A stretch of DNA of 64,000 nucleotides, taken from assembly GCA_046328335.1 (NCBI GenBank), contig JAXLWU010000007.1:124001-188000 (forward strand). The letters run 5' to 3'. Below are positions 8,477 through 18,314 of the stretch, piece after piece (position 1 is the stretch's first letter; each line of letters opens with the position of its first letter). Made by a program: the position numbers and the translations under genes. This DNA comes from JACCXM01 sp046328335 (GTDB lineage Bacteria > Chloroflexota > Chloroflexia > Thermomicrobiales > UBA6265). The notes under the pieces were generated by a model that was not told where the DNA came from, did no database searches, and saw only the letters and a list, made by a program, of their open reading frames with translations.

Positions 8477-9934
8477 CTACCTTGGTCCGATTTCAGGGGA
8501 AGGATCGCTCCTCATTGTCGGACTCAGACCGAGGAATGCCTCCGCGATGAGACGAGCGCGCTCTTGATCGCCAGGCGCCAGTTCCCCGTCGATCACCAGA
8601 TTGCGCAAGTGCTCCTTGACCTGCTTGATCCATGGTCCCGGTGGCCCGCCGAACAGACGCATCAATTCGTTGCCATCGAGTGGGCTCTCGAGTCTCGCCA
8701 GGTCTGCTTCTTCCTGTAGCCGGGCGAAGTGTGCCTGCAACTCGGCGATCCGTTGTGCCGCCTGCTGCCGCTTGTATTCGCGGCCGGATGTCACGTCCGC
8801 CGCGGCCAGATCGAGGAGGTCCGGCCAGGTATCGCCAGCATCGAGGGCGAGCCGGCGCACGGCGCTGTCCGACCAGGTCTCATCGTATGCCGCGGGTCTG
8901 CCATGGAGGGAGACCAGCGTCTGCACTTTGGACCGGAGCGCCTTGTCCGCGCCGAGCCGGGTCAACAGCCGAGCAGACAGGTCGGACCCGACCCGCTCGT
9001 GGCCGAAGAAGTGGATTTCTCCGAACCCATCGACGCCGCGGGTCAGCGGCTTGGCGGCATCGTGGAGCAGCGCGGCCCACCGCACGGCGGGACGCGGCGG
9101 CGACTGGCGGGTGACACGAAGGGTGTGATCCCAGAGATCTTTCTCTCGTCCCATCCGCATCGTCAGATCGGAATCAGCCTCCTTGAGCAGAGGCGCCAGT
9201 TCGGGAAGCGCGATTGCCAGCAAGCCAGTGCGGCGCAGGGCCTCCAAGCCATGGTCCACGTATTCGCCGGTGAGGAGCCGGGTGAGTTCCGCCAGAATGC
9301 GCTCGCGGCTGATGCGTTTCAGCCTATCGGCCTGCCGGGACATCCCCTGTTCGGTCTCCCAGTCGAGACGAAAGCCCAGTTGCGCGACAAACCGAGCGGC
9401 GCGGAGCAACCGCAACGGATCCTCGTCAAAGCGATCGTCCGGGTCACCGACGGCGCGAATCAGCGCCAGCGCGATGTCTCCCTCGCCCCCAAACGGGTCG
9501 ACGATCTCCCCGGTTTCTGCGTTCGCCGCCACGGCATTCATCGTGAAATCGCGTCGGCTGAGATCGTCGGCAAGCGTGGCGCCGAAGGCTACCGCCGGGA
9601 ATCGGGTCTCGTCCGGATAGTGCTCCTGACGATAGGTGGTGATCTCGACGGCGACCTCGGCGGGCGCTGCCCCGAAAATCGCGCCGATCGTGCCGAATCG
9701 CTCGCCGATGGTGTAGATGGCGGTAGCCCCGGCGGTTGTCAACAGTTCCTGTGTCTTGATCGGCGGGGCTGATGTCGCAAAATCGAGGTCGGCCGGAATG
9801 TCGCGGCCGATGAGGGCATCGCGAACGATGCCGCCCACGAGAAACACCTCCTCGTCCGCTTCCCGGAACGCCTCGGCCAGGTCCTGGGTGACGTTCTGAT
9901 GGGATTGCGGCAGAGATTCGAGAATCGATGGCAC
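8477..9934 (-). CDS. cca: CCA tRNA nucleotidyltransferase / poly(A) polymerase family, with HD domain
   Basis: Adds or repairs the 3' CCA of tRNAs, class II nucleotidyltransferase type. The N-terminal catalytic head has FLVGGIVRDALIGR (about residues 31-44) and the metal-binding DLDFAT just after. RRDFTMNAVA and DEDPLRLLRAARF are the family's nucleotide- and tRNA-binding motifs. The C-terminal half has an HD-type phosphohydrolase motif (WAALLHDAAKP), as in longer bacterial enzymes. At 485 residues the length fits the HD-bearing form. Both tRNAs in this window encode their own CCA, so a repair role is likely. A poly(A) polymerase function cannot be excluded from sequence. Confidence 0.93.
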   Translation of the reverse strand: MPSILESLPQSHQNVTQDLAEAFREADEEVFLVGGIVRDALIGRDIPADLDFATSAPPIKTQELLTTAGATAIYTIGERFGTIGAIFGAAPAEVAVEITTYRQEHYPDETRFPAVAFGATLADDLSRRDFTMNAVAANAETGEIVDPFGGEGDIALALIRAVGDPDDRFDEDPLRLLRAARFVAQLGFRLDWETEQGMSRQADRLKRISRERILAELTRLLTGEYVDHGLEALRRTGLLAIALPELAPLLKEADSDLTMRMGREKDLWDHTLRVTRQSPPRPAVRWAALLHDAAKPLTRGVDGFGEIHFFGHERVGSDLSARLLTRLGADKALRSKVQTLVSLHGRPAAYDETWSDSAVRRLALDAGDTWPDLLDLAAADVTSGREYKRQQAAQRIAELQAHFARLQEEADLARLESPLDGNELMRLFGGPPGPWIKQVKEHLRNLVIDGELAPGDQERARLIAEAFLGLSPTMRSDPSPEIGPR

Positions 9935-10105
9935 GCGACCGGTCCGTTTCTCCCTGAACGAAGAACCTGGAGAGCGAATCTACCGAGAGTCTACCGTCCG
10001 CGGGGTGCGCTATTCTTTGCGGGTCGACGGCGTCCCGTCCCACGGCAAGTCCGGCCGGCGATCTTACGTTGTCAATGGCCGAGGCGAATTCACGCGAGCG
10101 AAACC

Positions 10106-10474
10106 GTGGTAGACGCACCCGCGAGGTCAACCGGCGCAGATTCGGATAGCCGCGCACGGACGCACCTCGCCAACGAGCGTACCTTTCTGGCGTGGCTGCG
10201 TACTGGATTGAGTCTCGTGGCGGTCGGGTTGGGCGCTGCTGGTCTCTTGCCGGAGCATATCGTGCCGGGCATTCCCGCGGTGACTGTCGCGTCGATCACG
10301 TTGGTTGTCGTCGGAGCCGTCATGGTGCTATTTGGCTCGTTTCGATTCGTGCGAGCGCATCACGAAATTGAGAGCGGCCGCTACGTGCCGACGATGTTTC
10401 CCATTGTGTTTATCGGGATGCTCGTGGCAGCGTTGGCACTTCTCGCGGTGCCCCTGGTGCTCGCGCTGCGGTGA
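10106..10474 (+). CDS. DUF202 family small membrane protein
   Basis: A 122-residue integral membrane protein. NERTFLAWLRTGLSLVAVG is the DUF202 signature. Three hydrophobic helices follow, at about residues 35-55, 63-83 and 100-120. Function is unknown for the family. The open frame reaches back to 9899, but that extension is Arg/Pro-rich with no family likeness, so the GTG at 10106 is chosen. The stop overlaps the start of the PadR gene (GTGATGA), so the two are probably cotranscribed. Confidence 0.8.
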   Translation: MVDAPARSTGADSDSRARTHLANERTFLAWLRTGLSLVAVGLGAAGLLPEHIVPGIPAVTVASITLVVVGAVMVLFGSFRFVRAHHEIESGRYVPTMFPIVFIGMLVAALALLAVPLVLALR

Positions 10475-11088
10475 TGAACCGGCACGCTGGCAAGCCTACG
10501 GAGCGGGCCGGCCCCGTGGGTGCAATGCCTGCCGAGCATGCCATCCTTGGTCTTCTTGCCAGCACGCCAGAGGAGAGCAGCCATGGGTACGAACTTGCCC
10601 GCCGCTTCGGTCCGGATGCTCCGCTCGGAAACGTGATCCGGCTGGAGCCAGGGATGGTCTATCACCACCTCAAGAAGATCGAGCGCCTGGGCTGGGTTGC
10701 GGGCGAAGACGAAACCGCCGAGGGGCGACCGGCGCGACGGGTCTATGCGTTGACAGTGGCCGGGGGCGAGGAACTTCGGCGCTGGTTGGCGGAACCGGTC
10801 ACCCACACCCGAGAGATCAGGATCGAGTTCCTGCTCAAACTTTATTTTGCGTTGCTGCTCGATCCACCCCAGGCGAATCGCCTCATTGCCGAACAGCGGG
10901 AACAATGTGCTCGGTTGTTGGAAGCACTGGCTCCCCGGGCGATCGATAATGGTGATGCGGACTCGCGGGAGACGCGGGAACGACGATTCGCCTCTTTCGT
11001 GCGTGACATGCGTTTTGCCCAGACACAGGCGGCGCTCGAGTGGCTGGACCGGGTCGCGCGTGACGCCTTCCCTGCCGATTCGGGATGA
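10471..11088 (+). CDS. PadR family transcriptional regulator
   Basis: A 205-residue regulator. The N-terminal winged helix (about residues 19-100: AEHAILGLLAS, GYELARRFG, LEPGMVYHHLKKIERLGWV, ARRVYALT) is typical PadR, and the C-terminal helical domain is that of the Vir-type subgroup, used for dimerisation. PadR proteins often repress the efflux pump gene next to them; here an ABC exporter follows 84 bp downstream on the same strand. Start at GTG 10471 or ATG 10474; a third Met at residue 19 is also possible. Confidence 0.88.
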   Translation: MMNRHAGKPTERAGPVGAMPAEHAILGLLASTPEESSHGYELARRFGPDAPLGNVIRLEPGMVYHHLKKIERLGWVAGEDETAEGRPARRVYALTVAGGEELRRWLAEPVTHTREIRIEFLLKLYFALLLDPPQANRLIAEQREQCARLLEALAPRAIDNGDADSRETRERRFASFVRDMRFAQTQAALEWLDRVARDAFPADSG

Positions 11089-11172
11089 AACCGGCGAAAT
11101 GACGCATAGGCAACTGCCGCTGCTGTTCCCCAGGGCCGAGGAGGGAGCGATCACGCTCGCGGGAGCCCCCTC

Positions 11173-13167
11173 ATGAGGTCGGGCGGTCCTCACGGGCGAT
11201 TCATGCAGGTTTCGGCACCGGTTGACCGACGCCCCTTGACACGGAGCACGGTCCGGCGTGTCGCGACCTTCTTTGCCCCATACAAGTGGCGTGTCGGGCT
11301 GACGATTCTGGCGATCATCGTGGTCGCCGTCGTCGGTCTGGTCAATCCGTTCCTGCTCAAACTGATCATCGATCAGGCGATTCCAAACCGCGATCTTTCG
11401 AGACTCTACCTGTATGTGGGATTGATGATCGCCCTCCCGATTGTGACAGGATTGATCGGGGTTGGGCAGACCTACCTCAACACGGTGATTGGGCAGAACG
11501 TGATGCGCGACCTTCGTGCTGCGCTGTATGCCCATCTGCAACGAATGCCGTTACGGTTTTTCACGACAACCCGCACGGGGGAGATCCAGGCGAGGCTGAG
11601 TTCCGACGTCAGCGGCGTGCAGCAGGTTGTCACCGACACGGCGACCTCGATCGTCAGCAATTTGGCGACGGCCATTTCAACCGTTGTCGCCATGTGGCTC
11701 ATTTCATGGCAGTTGGCGCTCATTTCGCTCGCGCTGTTGCCGTTCTTCCTCGTCGCGACCTACAAGGTCGGCCAGTTACGGCGCACAGTTCAGACCGATA
11801 CCCAGGAAACCATCGCCGACATGACCGCTCAGGTCGAGGAAACCTTGTCGGTGAGCGGCATGTTGCTGACGAAGGCCTTTGGGCGGCAGCGGCACGAAGT
11901 CGCGCGTTTCGAAGACGTCAACCGGCGGCTCACCGGCTTGCAGATCAAGCAGCAGATGGTCGGCCGCTGGTTTTTCATGATCATCGGCACGTTCTTTTCG
12001 ATTACGCCGGCTTTTGTCTATTGGTATGCCGGCGTCCAGATTATTGGCGGAAATTCGGCTTTGAGTATCGGCGACATCGTCGCGTTCACGACGTTGCAGA
12101 GTAGATTGTTCTTCCCATTGGGCCAACTTCTCAACGTGCAAGTGGAGGTACTGGCGGCGTTTGCCTTGTTCGACCGCATTTTCGAGTATCTCGATCTGCC
12201 CGTGGAAATCAGCGACAGACCAGGAGCAATAACTCTCGATCCCGCCGAGGTGCGCGGCGAACTCAGGTTCGACCACGTGTACTTCCAATATCCGACCGCC
12301 GCCGTCACCCCGGATCAATCAGGCGCTGGGGCGGGTCCGGAGACGGCCGGGATCCCAAGTGCCGACGGCGCCAAGAGCGCCGGGGAAGTTACGTCACTGC
12401 TTCCGCGGCCGTTTGCCCTGACGGACATCGACTTTGTGGTCGAGCCCGGCCAATTGGCGGCGCTGGTTGGCCCGAGCGGGTCCGGAAAGACGACGATTGC
12501 GTTGCTGGTGCCACGGCTGTACGACGTTGACGCCGGCGCGGTGACGATCGACGAGATCGACGTGCGCGACGTGACGTTGGCCAGCCTCGGCGCGGTTATC
12601 GGCATGGTCACGCAGGAGACGTACCTGTTCCACTCCACCATTCGTGACAACATCGCATACGGGCGGCAGGGCGCGTCGCAGGGAGAGATCGAGGCCGCGG
12701 CGAAAGCGGCCGCGATTCACGACCGGATCATGGAGTTGCCCGAGGGCTACGACACGATCGTCGGCGAGCGGGGCTATAAACTCTCGGGTGGCGAAAAGCA
12801 ACGCATCGCCATTGCGCGCGTCGTTCTGAAAGATCCACGCATCCTGATCCTGGATGAAGCAACGAGCGCGCTCGATACCCATTCCGAGCGGTTGATTCAG
12901 ACATCGCTGGACAAACTGATGCAGAACCGAACGACGCTCGCCATCGCGCACCGGTTGAGCACCATCCTCGCGGCAGACGTCATCCTGGTCATCGATCGGG
13001 GTCGGATTGTCGAGCGAGGCACGCACGAAACATTACTGGCCGTGGGCGGCTTGTATTCGCGGCTCTATCGCGAACAATTCGCGAGCGGCGGGATGGACGC
13101 CGGAACGATTGGGGAGACCGATGGTATCGCTCGCGATACCACGATCCCCCCGAACGTGCGAACATAG
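11173..13167 (+). CDS. ABC exporter, fused permease and ATPase (multidrug/lipid type)
   Basis: A 664-residue half-transporter that would work as a homodimer in the inner membrane. Residues about 35-335 form a six-helix exporter transmembrane domain. The nucleotide-binding domain has Walker A GPSGSGKTT (433-441), Q-loop QET, signature LSGGEKQR, Walker B RILILDEATSALD and the H-loop in IAHRLSTI; the catalytic Glu after Walker B is present. An insertion of about 37 residues, rich in Gly, Ala and Pro (about 376-412), sits between the first strands of the ATPase domain. The PadR gene upstream suggests substrate-responsive control. The substrate is unknown. Confidence 0.92.
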   Translation: MRSGGPHGRFMQVSAPVDRRPLTRSTVRRVATFFAPYKWRVGLTILAIIVVAVVGLVNPFLLKLIIDQAIPNRDLSRLYLYVGLMIALPIVTGLIGVGQTYLNTVIGQNVMRDLRAALYAHLQRMPLRFFTTTRTGEIQARLSSDVSGVQQVVTDTATSIVSNLATAISTVVAMWLISWQLALISLALLPFFLVATYKVGQLRRTVQTDTQETIADMTAQVEETLSVSGMLLTKAFGRQRHEVARFEDVNRRLTGLQIKQQMVGRWFFMIIGTFFSITPAFVYWYAGVQIIGGNSALSIGDIVAFTTLQSRLFFPLGQLLNVQVEVLAAFALFDRIFEYLDLPVEISDRPGAITLDPAEVRGELRFDHVYFQYPTAAVTPDQSGAGAGPETAGIPSADGAKSAGEVTSLLPRPFALTDIDFVVEPGQLAALVGPSGSGKTTIALLVPRLYDVDAGAVTIDEIDVRDVTLASLGAVIGMVTQETYLFHSTIRDNIAYGRQGASQGEIEAAAKAAAIHDRIMELPEGYDTIVGERGYKLSGGEKQRIAIARVVLKDPRILILDEATSALDTHSERLIQTSLDKLMQNRTTLAIAHRLSTILAADVILVIDRGRIVERGTHETLLAVGGLYSRLYREQFASGGMDAGTIGETDGIARDTTIPPNVRT

Positions 13168-13239
13168 AGCGCAGTCGAATCTCGACTGGCCGCCGTCGTC
13201 CACCAGACAAATCTTGAAGATGGAAACCGAGCAGTCCGC

Positions 13240-15582
13240 ATGACGGCCGCATTGCCCGCCATCGAAATATCCCCCCTGCTCGTGCTGGTCATTGCATTGC
13301 TCGCCGCGCCGGTCACGGCGGTTCTCGGGTGGGGCAGACCGAAGGTTGGCGCGACCGTCGCCATGCTTTCCTCCGGGTTTGCCGCGCTGACAGTCGTCAT
13401 GGCCGCACCCGGCGGCCGGAGCGCCCTGGATGTTCCCTGGGCGCCAACGTGGGGACTGCGCTTCGCGCTGCGGTTCGACGGCATCTCGGCGATCTACGGC
13501 CTCCTCGCAACAGGAATCGGATTCCTGGTGCTTGTCTACTCTGCCGTCTACATTCCCGCGCACCTGTGCCACCTTCACCGTCCGGCGCGGGAGGCAACCA
13601 CCTTCTATGCGCTGATCCTGCTCTTCATGGGCGCGATGGTCGGTCTGGTTATGGCCAACGATCTCCTCCTCCTGTTCCTGTTCTGGGATCTGACCGCCGT
13701 GGTTTCCTATTTCCTGATCGGATTCGATCGTGATGAAGCGGCCTCTCGACCAGCCGCCTTGATGGCACTGATTGTTACCGGCGGCAGCGCGATCCTGATG
13801 CTGGCCGGAATCGTCGCGCTTTGGCTCATGTCCGGTACCACGTCTCTTCCGGAGTTGCTGGCCTCGGAATTGGGGGGCCTCGGATTTACGTTTGCGGTGG
13901 CGGCGATCGTCTTCGCCGCGTTGGCGAAGAGCGCGCAGGCGCCGCTTCACTTTTGGCTACCACGCGCCATGGTCGCGCCGACGCCGGTTTCCTCGTACTT
14001 GCATTCGGCGGCGATGGTGGCGGCCGGCGTCTTCTTGATCGCGCGGATGCTGCCGCTGGTGCATCGCGCCGACTGGGTGCCGCAGGCGCTGCTCATTCTT
14101 GGCTTCGCCTCGATGGCGATCGGGGGCTTGCTGGCTATCGGCCGGGACGAACTGAAGCGCATCCTCGCCTATTCGACCATCGGCCAATACGGGTACGTGG
14201 TGGTAATGCTCGGCCTGGGAGGGACGTACGGCGCAATCGGCGCCGCCTTCTACGTCCTCGCGCACGGGTTGGCAAAGTGCGCGCTCTTTCTGACCGCGGG
14301 CGCGGTAACCGAAGTCACGGGGAAACGGCGGCTATCCGAGTTAGGCGGTCTCTGGCGCGAAATGCCCGCAATTGCCTTGGCCAGCGGTGTCGCGACGGCG
14401 ACGCTCGTGGCGTTGCCGCTTACTGTTGGTTTTTTCAAGGACGAACTTTTCTTTGCCTCGGCCCAGCACGAGAGCCGGATGATCGCGATCCTCGCCGTCG
14501 CGGGTGCGGCGCTCACTTTCGCCTACATCGGCCGGTTCTGGGCAGGGCTGTTTCTTGGAAAACCTACCATCGAAGCGAAACCGACATCGATTGGTATGTC
14601 GATACCGATCGCCGTCCTGGCCTTGCTCTGCTTGCTGGGTGGAATCTGGGTCGCGCCATTCAATGCTTTGGCCAACGCGGCCGGGAGTGATTCGCTGCGG
14701 CAAGCGGTGTCCGTCGAGTTGGCATACCATCTCGACCCCAGACCAGAAAATCTGATGGCTCTCGCCACGTACATCGTCGGCGGGCTCATCATCCTGACCT
14801 TGCAAAAATGGGAGATCCTCTCCGCGGCATTCTCCAGGCTCGGGGCGTCGGTAGGCCCGGAGCGGATGTACCGATCGAGCCTGCGATGGGCGAACGCGCT
14901 TTCGGACCGATTCCATGAGGTCGAGGTGGAGGACCTTCGCAGCCGGGTGGCCTCCATTCTCGTTCCGGTCGGTGTGCTCGTTGCGCTCGGATTGATCGCC
15001 ACTCCCAACGAGGGAGCGTTCCTGGTCGGCGCGTTCACTCGCGCCGATCTGCTGGTGGCGCTGGTATTGGTGGTCACGTGCGGCGCGGCGCTCAGGGCGG
15101 CGCAGACGCAATCGCATCTCAGCCTGTTATTGCTCCTTTCCGCGGTTGGCTACGCCCTGGCGACGATGTTTGCCTTCACGGGAGCGCCGGATGTGGCGCT
15201 GGTTGCGGTGCTGATGGAGACGATGCTCTCGCTCTTGTTCATCGGTTTTCTCTCTGCCGTGCGCGACCGCCCCCAGGTCGAAGGCTTCGAGTTCGAGCAC
15301 GACACCTCACACCGCGTTCGCGATCGCGCTGTCGGGATCATCGCGGGTTTCGCCGCCTTCGTGGTGGTCTGGGGTGTTCTGTCGAAACCGGCATCGCTCG
15401 ACAGCGCGGCGGTCGCTCAAATCAGATTGACCCCATCTGCCCATGCCAAGGACGTTGTCACCGCGATCCTTTCCGATTTCCGCGGTCTGGACACCATGGG
15501 CGAGATCAGCGTGATTGGCATCGCCATGATTGGTCTGATCACGCTCCTGGTACGGCCCCGACCGGAGCGGGAACGCGGATGA
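13240..15582 (+). CDS. mrpA: Mrp-type Na+/H+ antiporter subunit A
   Basis: The 780-residue large subunit of a multi-subunit cation/proton antiporter. The N-terminal two thirds resemble the complex I subunit NuoL: proton-channel segments such as FLFWDLTAVVSYFLIGFD, AKSAQAPLHFWLPRAMVAPTPVSSYLHSA and LKRILAYSTIGQYGYV, with conserved Lys and Glu in the membrane. The C-terminal third (about 600-770) matches MbhD/MbhE-like domains found in MrpA. It heads a seven-gene operon whose genes overlap or nearly so. It begins 72 bp after the ABC exporter. Confidence 0.95.
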   Translation: MTAALPAIEISPLLVLVIALLAAPVTAVLGWGRPKVGATVAMLSSGFAALTVVMAAPGGRSALDVPWAPTWGLRFALRFDGISAIYGLLATGIGFLVLVYSAVYIPAHLCHLHRPAREATTFYALILLFMGAMVGLVMANDLLLLFLFWDLTAVVSYFLIGFDRDEAASRPAALMALIVTGGSAILMLAGIVALWLMSGTTSLPELLASELGGLGFTFAVAAIVFAALAKSAQAPLHFWLPRAMVAPTPVSSYLHSAAMVAAGVFLIARMLPLVHRADWVPQALLILGFASMAIGGLLAIGRDELKRILAYSTIGQYGYVVVMLGLGGTYGAIGAAFYVLAHGLAKCALFLTAGAVTEVTGKRRLSELGGLWREMPAIALASGVATATLVALPLTVGFFKDELFFASAQHESRMIAILAVAGAALTFAYIGRFWAGLFLGKPTIEAKPTSIGMSIPIAVLALLCLLGGIWVAPFNALANAAGSDSLRQAVSVELAYHLDPRPENLMALATYIVGGLIILTLQKWEILSAAFSRLGASVGPERMYRSSLRWANALSDRFHEVEVEDLRSRVASILVPVGVLVALGLIATPNEGAFLVGAFTRADLLVALVLVVTCGAALRAAQTQSHLSLLLLLSAVGYALATMFAFTGAPDVALVAVLMETMLSLLFIGFLSAVRDRPQVEGFEFEHDTSHRVRDRAVGIIAGFAAFVVVWGVLSKPASLDSAAVAQIRLTPSAHAKDVVTAILSDFRGLDTMGEISVIGIAMIGLITLLVRPRPERERG

Positions 15583-16004
15583 CCCGGTTTGCGGCCCGCC
15601 TCCTCTTTGCGCCGACGCTGATGGTGGCGTTCGCGGTGTTGGTGAAGGGGTACGCCACGACCGGCGATGGCTTCGCCGCGGGCGTGATTGCGGCGCTCGC
15701 GTTCGTGATGCAATTCGTCGCCTTCGGCGAGCGGGACGTGCGTGACCTCCTGCATACCCGGTACGCGCCCTGGGTGGCCGTGTCCGGGTTGGCGCTTTCT
15801 CTGGCGCTGACCTTCATACCCGTCGCACGAGGTGAAGCGCCGTTGACACACGAACCGGCGCCGGGAGCGAGTGTCGTTCATCTCGGTTCGATCGAATTGA
15901 TCACGGCCTTCGCGTTCGATATCGGTGTCTTCCTGCTGGTCACTGGTTTCAGCGTGACCGCGATTTCCCTGCTGGCGCGGGCCGAACATCGGGGTCGCCG
16001 GTGA
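15579..16004 (+). CDS. mrpB: Mrp antiporter subunit B
   Basis: A 141-residue membrane protein of the MnhB family, starting at the ATG that overlaps the mrpA stop (ATGA). Four hydrophobic helices and the motif GDGFAAGVIAALAFVMQF are typical. The open frame extends back into mrpA, but translational coupling and family length fix the start here. Confidence 0.93.
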   Translation: MTRFAARLLFAPTLMVAFAVLVKGYATTGDGFAAGVIAALAFVMQFVAFGERDVRDLLHTRYAPWVAVSGLALSLALTFIPVARGEAPLTHEPAPGASVVHLGSIELITAFAFDIGVFLLVTGFSVTAISLLARAEHRGRR

Positions 16005-16423
16005 CCCTCGTGTTGTCGCTTGCTGTCGCCGTGCTCTTTGGCTCTGGAGCCTATTTGCTCCTGAAGCACGATCTGATCCGCGTGGTGGCGGGCATTCTCC
16101 TGATTTCGAACGCCGCCAACCTCTTTATCATGAGCGCCGGACTGAGTCGAGGCGCCGCTCCGATCTACCCGCTGCCGGAGCAGGTCAGAGTCGCCGATCC
16201 ATTGGTCCAGGCGATGACGCTCACCGCGATCGTGATCACCTTCGGGGTGACCGCATTGCTCCTTGCACTCATCTATCGGGTCTACCTGGCACACACCACG
16301 TTCGACTCGGAATCACTCGCGGCGCAAGAGATCGACCAGGAATTGGGGGAAGAACGCGCGCTCGATGACGTCGAACCGGAGGTAGACGATCTGGTGCTCA
16401 CGCACGAGGCGGGCACGCGATGA
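16001..16423 (+). CDS. mrpC: Mrp antiporter subunit C (NuoK-like)
   Basis: A 140-residue protein with three membrane helices, homologous to NuoK: LIRVVAGILLISNAANLFIM and DPLVQAMTLTAIVITFGVTALLLAL are the family's conserved helices. An acidic C-terminal tail of about 40 residues is longer than usual. It starts inside the end of mrpB with a GTGA overlap. Confidence 0.94.
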   Translation: MTLVLSLAVAVLFGSGAYLLLKHDLIRVVAGILLISNAANLFIMSAGLSRGAAPIYPLPEQVRVADPLVQAMTLTAIVITFGVTALLLALIYRVYLAHTTFDSESLAAQEIDQELGEERALDDVEPEVDDLVLTHEAGTR

Positions 16424-17808
16424 ACCTGACGGTACCCCTGGCGATCCTCTGGATCGGCGCGCTCGCACTGGCCCCGATGGACGGCCGCCGCCGGTGGGTA
16501 GGCGCTTTCGGGCTGGTCATTCTCGCCGCAGCCCTCGTAGCGCTCCTGGCCGTGTCGCGGGAAGTCCTCACGCGCGGGGTGTTGCAGGTCATTGCCGGCG
16601 GCTGGCCGGAAGGGGTAGGGATTCGGCTTCGCCTCGACGCGCTCGGTATCGCCTTCGCCCTGACATCCCTTGTCGTCGTACTGGTCGCCTATGGCTATGA
16701 GTTCGCGGGTGGGGTGACGTCTCGCTCGTTTCCGGCGTTGGCGGTTTTCCTGGCGGCGGGATTGGTCGGGGTGTTCTTTACCGGGGACGCGTTCAACTTC
16801 TATGTCTTTTTCGAGATTTCGATGGTCTCGTCCTATGTTCTGACCGCGTACGGCGAGGAGCGGCGGCAGTTGCGGGCTGCCGTCATTTTCGCGGTGGTGA
16901 ATCTGCTTGGCTCGGTGATCTTCCTCATCGCCATTGTATCGCTCTATCACGTCACCGGTACGCTGGACATGGAATTGATGGCGCGACGTATGCCGATTGT
17001 CGAGCAAAACCCGTCGCTGGTCGCCGGGACCCTGCTGTTCGTTGCCCTCTGCGTAAAACTCGGCATTTTCCCTTTCCACTTCTGGCTTCCGGCGGTTTAC
17101 ACCGGGGTGCATCCGTCGGTTGCAGCGATGTTGAGCGGCGCCTTGGCGACCATCGGGGCGTATGGCTTCCTGCGCTTTGGCGCCGGGATGCTGCCTCGCG
17201 AGTTGGATGTCGCCGGCAGCGCGCTGATCACCCTTGGCGTGGCCAGTGTCCTCTACGGCGGGATTCAGGCCATCGCTCGCCATCGCCCGGCCGAAGTCGT
17301 CTCCTATTCCGCGATCGGACAGGTCGGGTACATATTGATCGCCCTGGCGGTTGGTGGACCCGTGGGATACGCGGCGGCGATTCTCTTCTCCATCCTCAAT
17401 TCGGTGAACAAGACCCTGTTGTTTCTGGCCGGGGACCTCACCAACCGCTACGCCGGGATCGCCTACGCAATCGGCGGCCTGAGCGTGGCCGGGATTCCCC
17501 TGGCGGCAGGTTTCTGGGGCAAGACCGCCCTGATTCGCGCCGGATTTGCCGCGGATAGTCTGCCGATGCGCGCCCTGCTGGTCGGCACGGTCGTGCTTGG
17601 CGGCTTCCTTTCGGTAATCTACATGTTCCAGTCGTACGGCCGTAGTTTCTGGCTGGTGGGCGCTGGCCCCGCAACGAAAGCACAGGTAATCCAAACCGGG
17701 ATTGCCCTCGCACTGGGGATCGCCGCGGTGACGATCGGGATCTGGCCAGAACCGCTATTGGCGCTCAGTGCGCAGGCGGCCGCGGCGTTGGGCGGAGCGA
17801 GACCATGA
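16420..17808 (+). CDS. mrpD: Mrp antiporter subunit D (NuoN/NuoM-like)
   Basis: A 462-residue polytopic antiporter-like subunit with about 14 helices. NuoN/NuoM-type signatures are visible: FYVFFEISMVSSYVLTAYGE with a buried Glu, KLGIFPFHFWLPAVYTGVHP with a conserved Lys, and PAEVVSYSAIGQVGYILIAL. The start overlaps the end of mrpC (ATGA). Confidence 0.95.
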   Translation: MNLTVPLAILWIGALALAPMDGRRRWVGAFGLVILAAALVALLAVSREVLTRGVLQVIAGGWPEGVGIRLRLDALGIAFALTSLVVVLVAYGYEFAGGVTSRSFPALAVFLAAGLVGVFFTGDAFNFYVFFEISMVSSYVLTAYGEERRQLRAAVIFAVVNLLGSVIFLIAIVSLYHVTGTLDMELMARRMPIVEQNPSLVAGTLLFVALCVKLGIFPFHFWLPAVYTGVHPSVAAMLSGALATIGAYGFLRFGAGMLPRELDVAGSALITLGVASVLYGGIQAIARHRPAEVVSYSAIGQVGYILIALAVGGPVGYAAAILFSILNSVNKTLLFLAGDLTNRYAGIAYAIGGLSVAGIPLAAGFWGKTALIRAGFAADSLPMRALLVGTVVLGGFLSVIYMFQSYGRSFWLVGAGPATKAQVIQTGIALALGIAAVTIGIWPEPLLALSAQAAAALGGARP

Positions 17809-18299
17809 GCCGCTGGCTCTTGTCCGTCCTCATTCTGACCGCCGTCTACTGCCTCGCGTTGGCATCCCGCTCCGCCTGGGATATCGCGACGGGCGTTGTC
17901 ATATCGGTGGGAGTCCTCGCGGCGTTTCGGCAGTTCATGTTTCCCGGCGCGGCACTCGGCGTGAGCGATGTCGTGAACCGAGCGATGCAGGTGCCGAGGT
18001 TGATGGTCGCGACAGCCGTCGACATCATGCGCGGCACCGTGGCGATCAGCAGAGTTGTGCTTTCGCGCGACCCGTCGCGCAACTCGGGATTCATCGACCT
18101 TCCCATTGGTGAGCGCTCCGCCTCGGGGCTCGCCGTCAACACGCTGCTCAATACATTGTCCCCGGGAACCGTGCTAGTGGATGTCGATCGGGACGCGGAA
18201 ACTTGGACCATTCACGCGATCGACGTCACCGATCCGGAGGCGGTGCGCGATGACATCGCGAGTTTCTATCAGAAATATCAGCGGCCGGTCTGGCCATAG
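17805..18299 (+). CDS. mrpE: Mrp antiporter subunit E
   Basis: A 164-residue MnhE-family protein. Two or three N-terminal hydrophobic segments are followed by a cytosolic domain with the family motif LLNTLSPGTVLVDVD. The start overlaps the mrpD stop (ATGA). Confidence 0.93.
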   Translation: MSRWLLSVLILTAVYCLALASRSAWDIATGVVISVGVLAAFRQFMFPGAALGVSDVVNRAMQVPRLMVATAVDIMRGTVAISRVVLSRDPSRNSGFIDLPIGERSASGLAVNTLLNTLSPGTVLVDVDRDAETWTIHAIDVTDPEAVRDDIASFYQKYQRPVWP

Positions 18300-18314
18300 G
18301 CGGAGGGAACGCAA

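Noticed and set aside
8292..8567. 91-codon frame in the repeat-filled gap
   Set aside because: It runs into cca on the other strand, is built partly from repeat sequence, and lacks a ribosome site.
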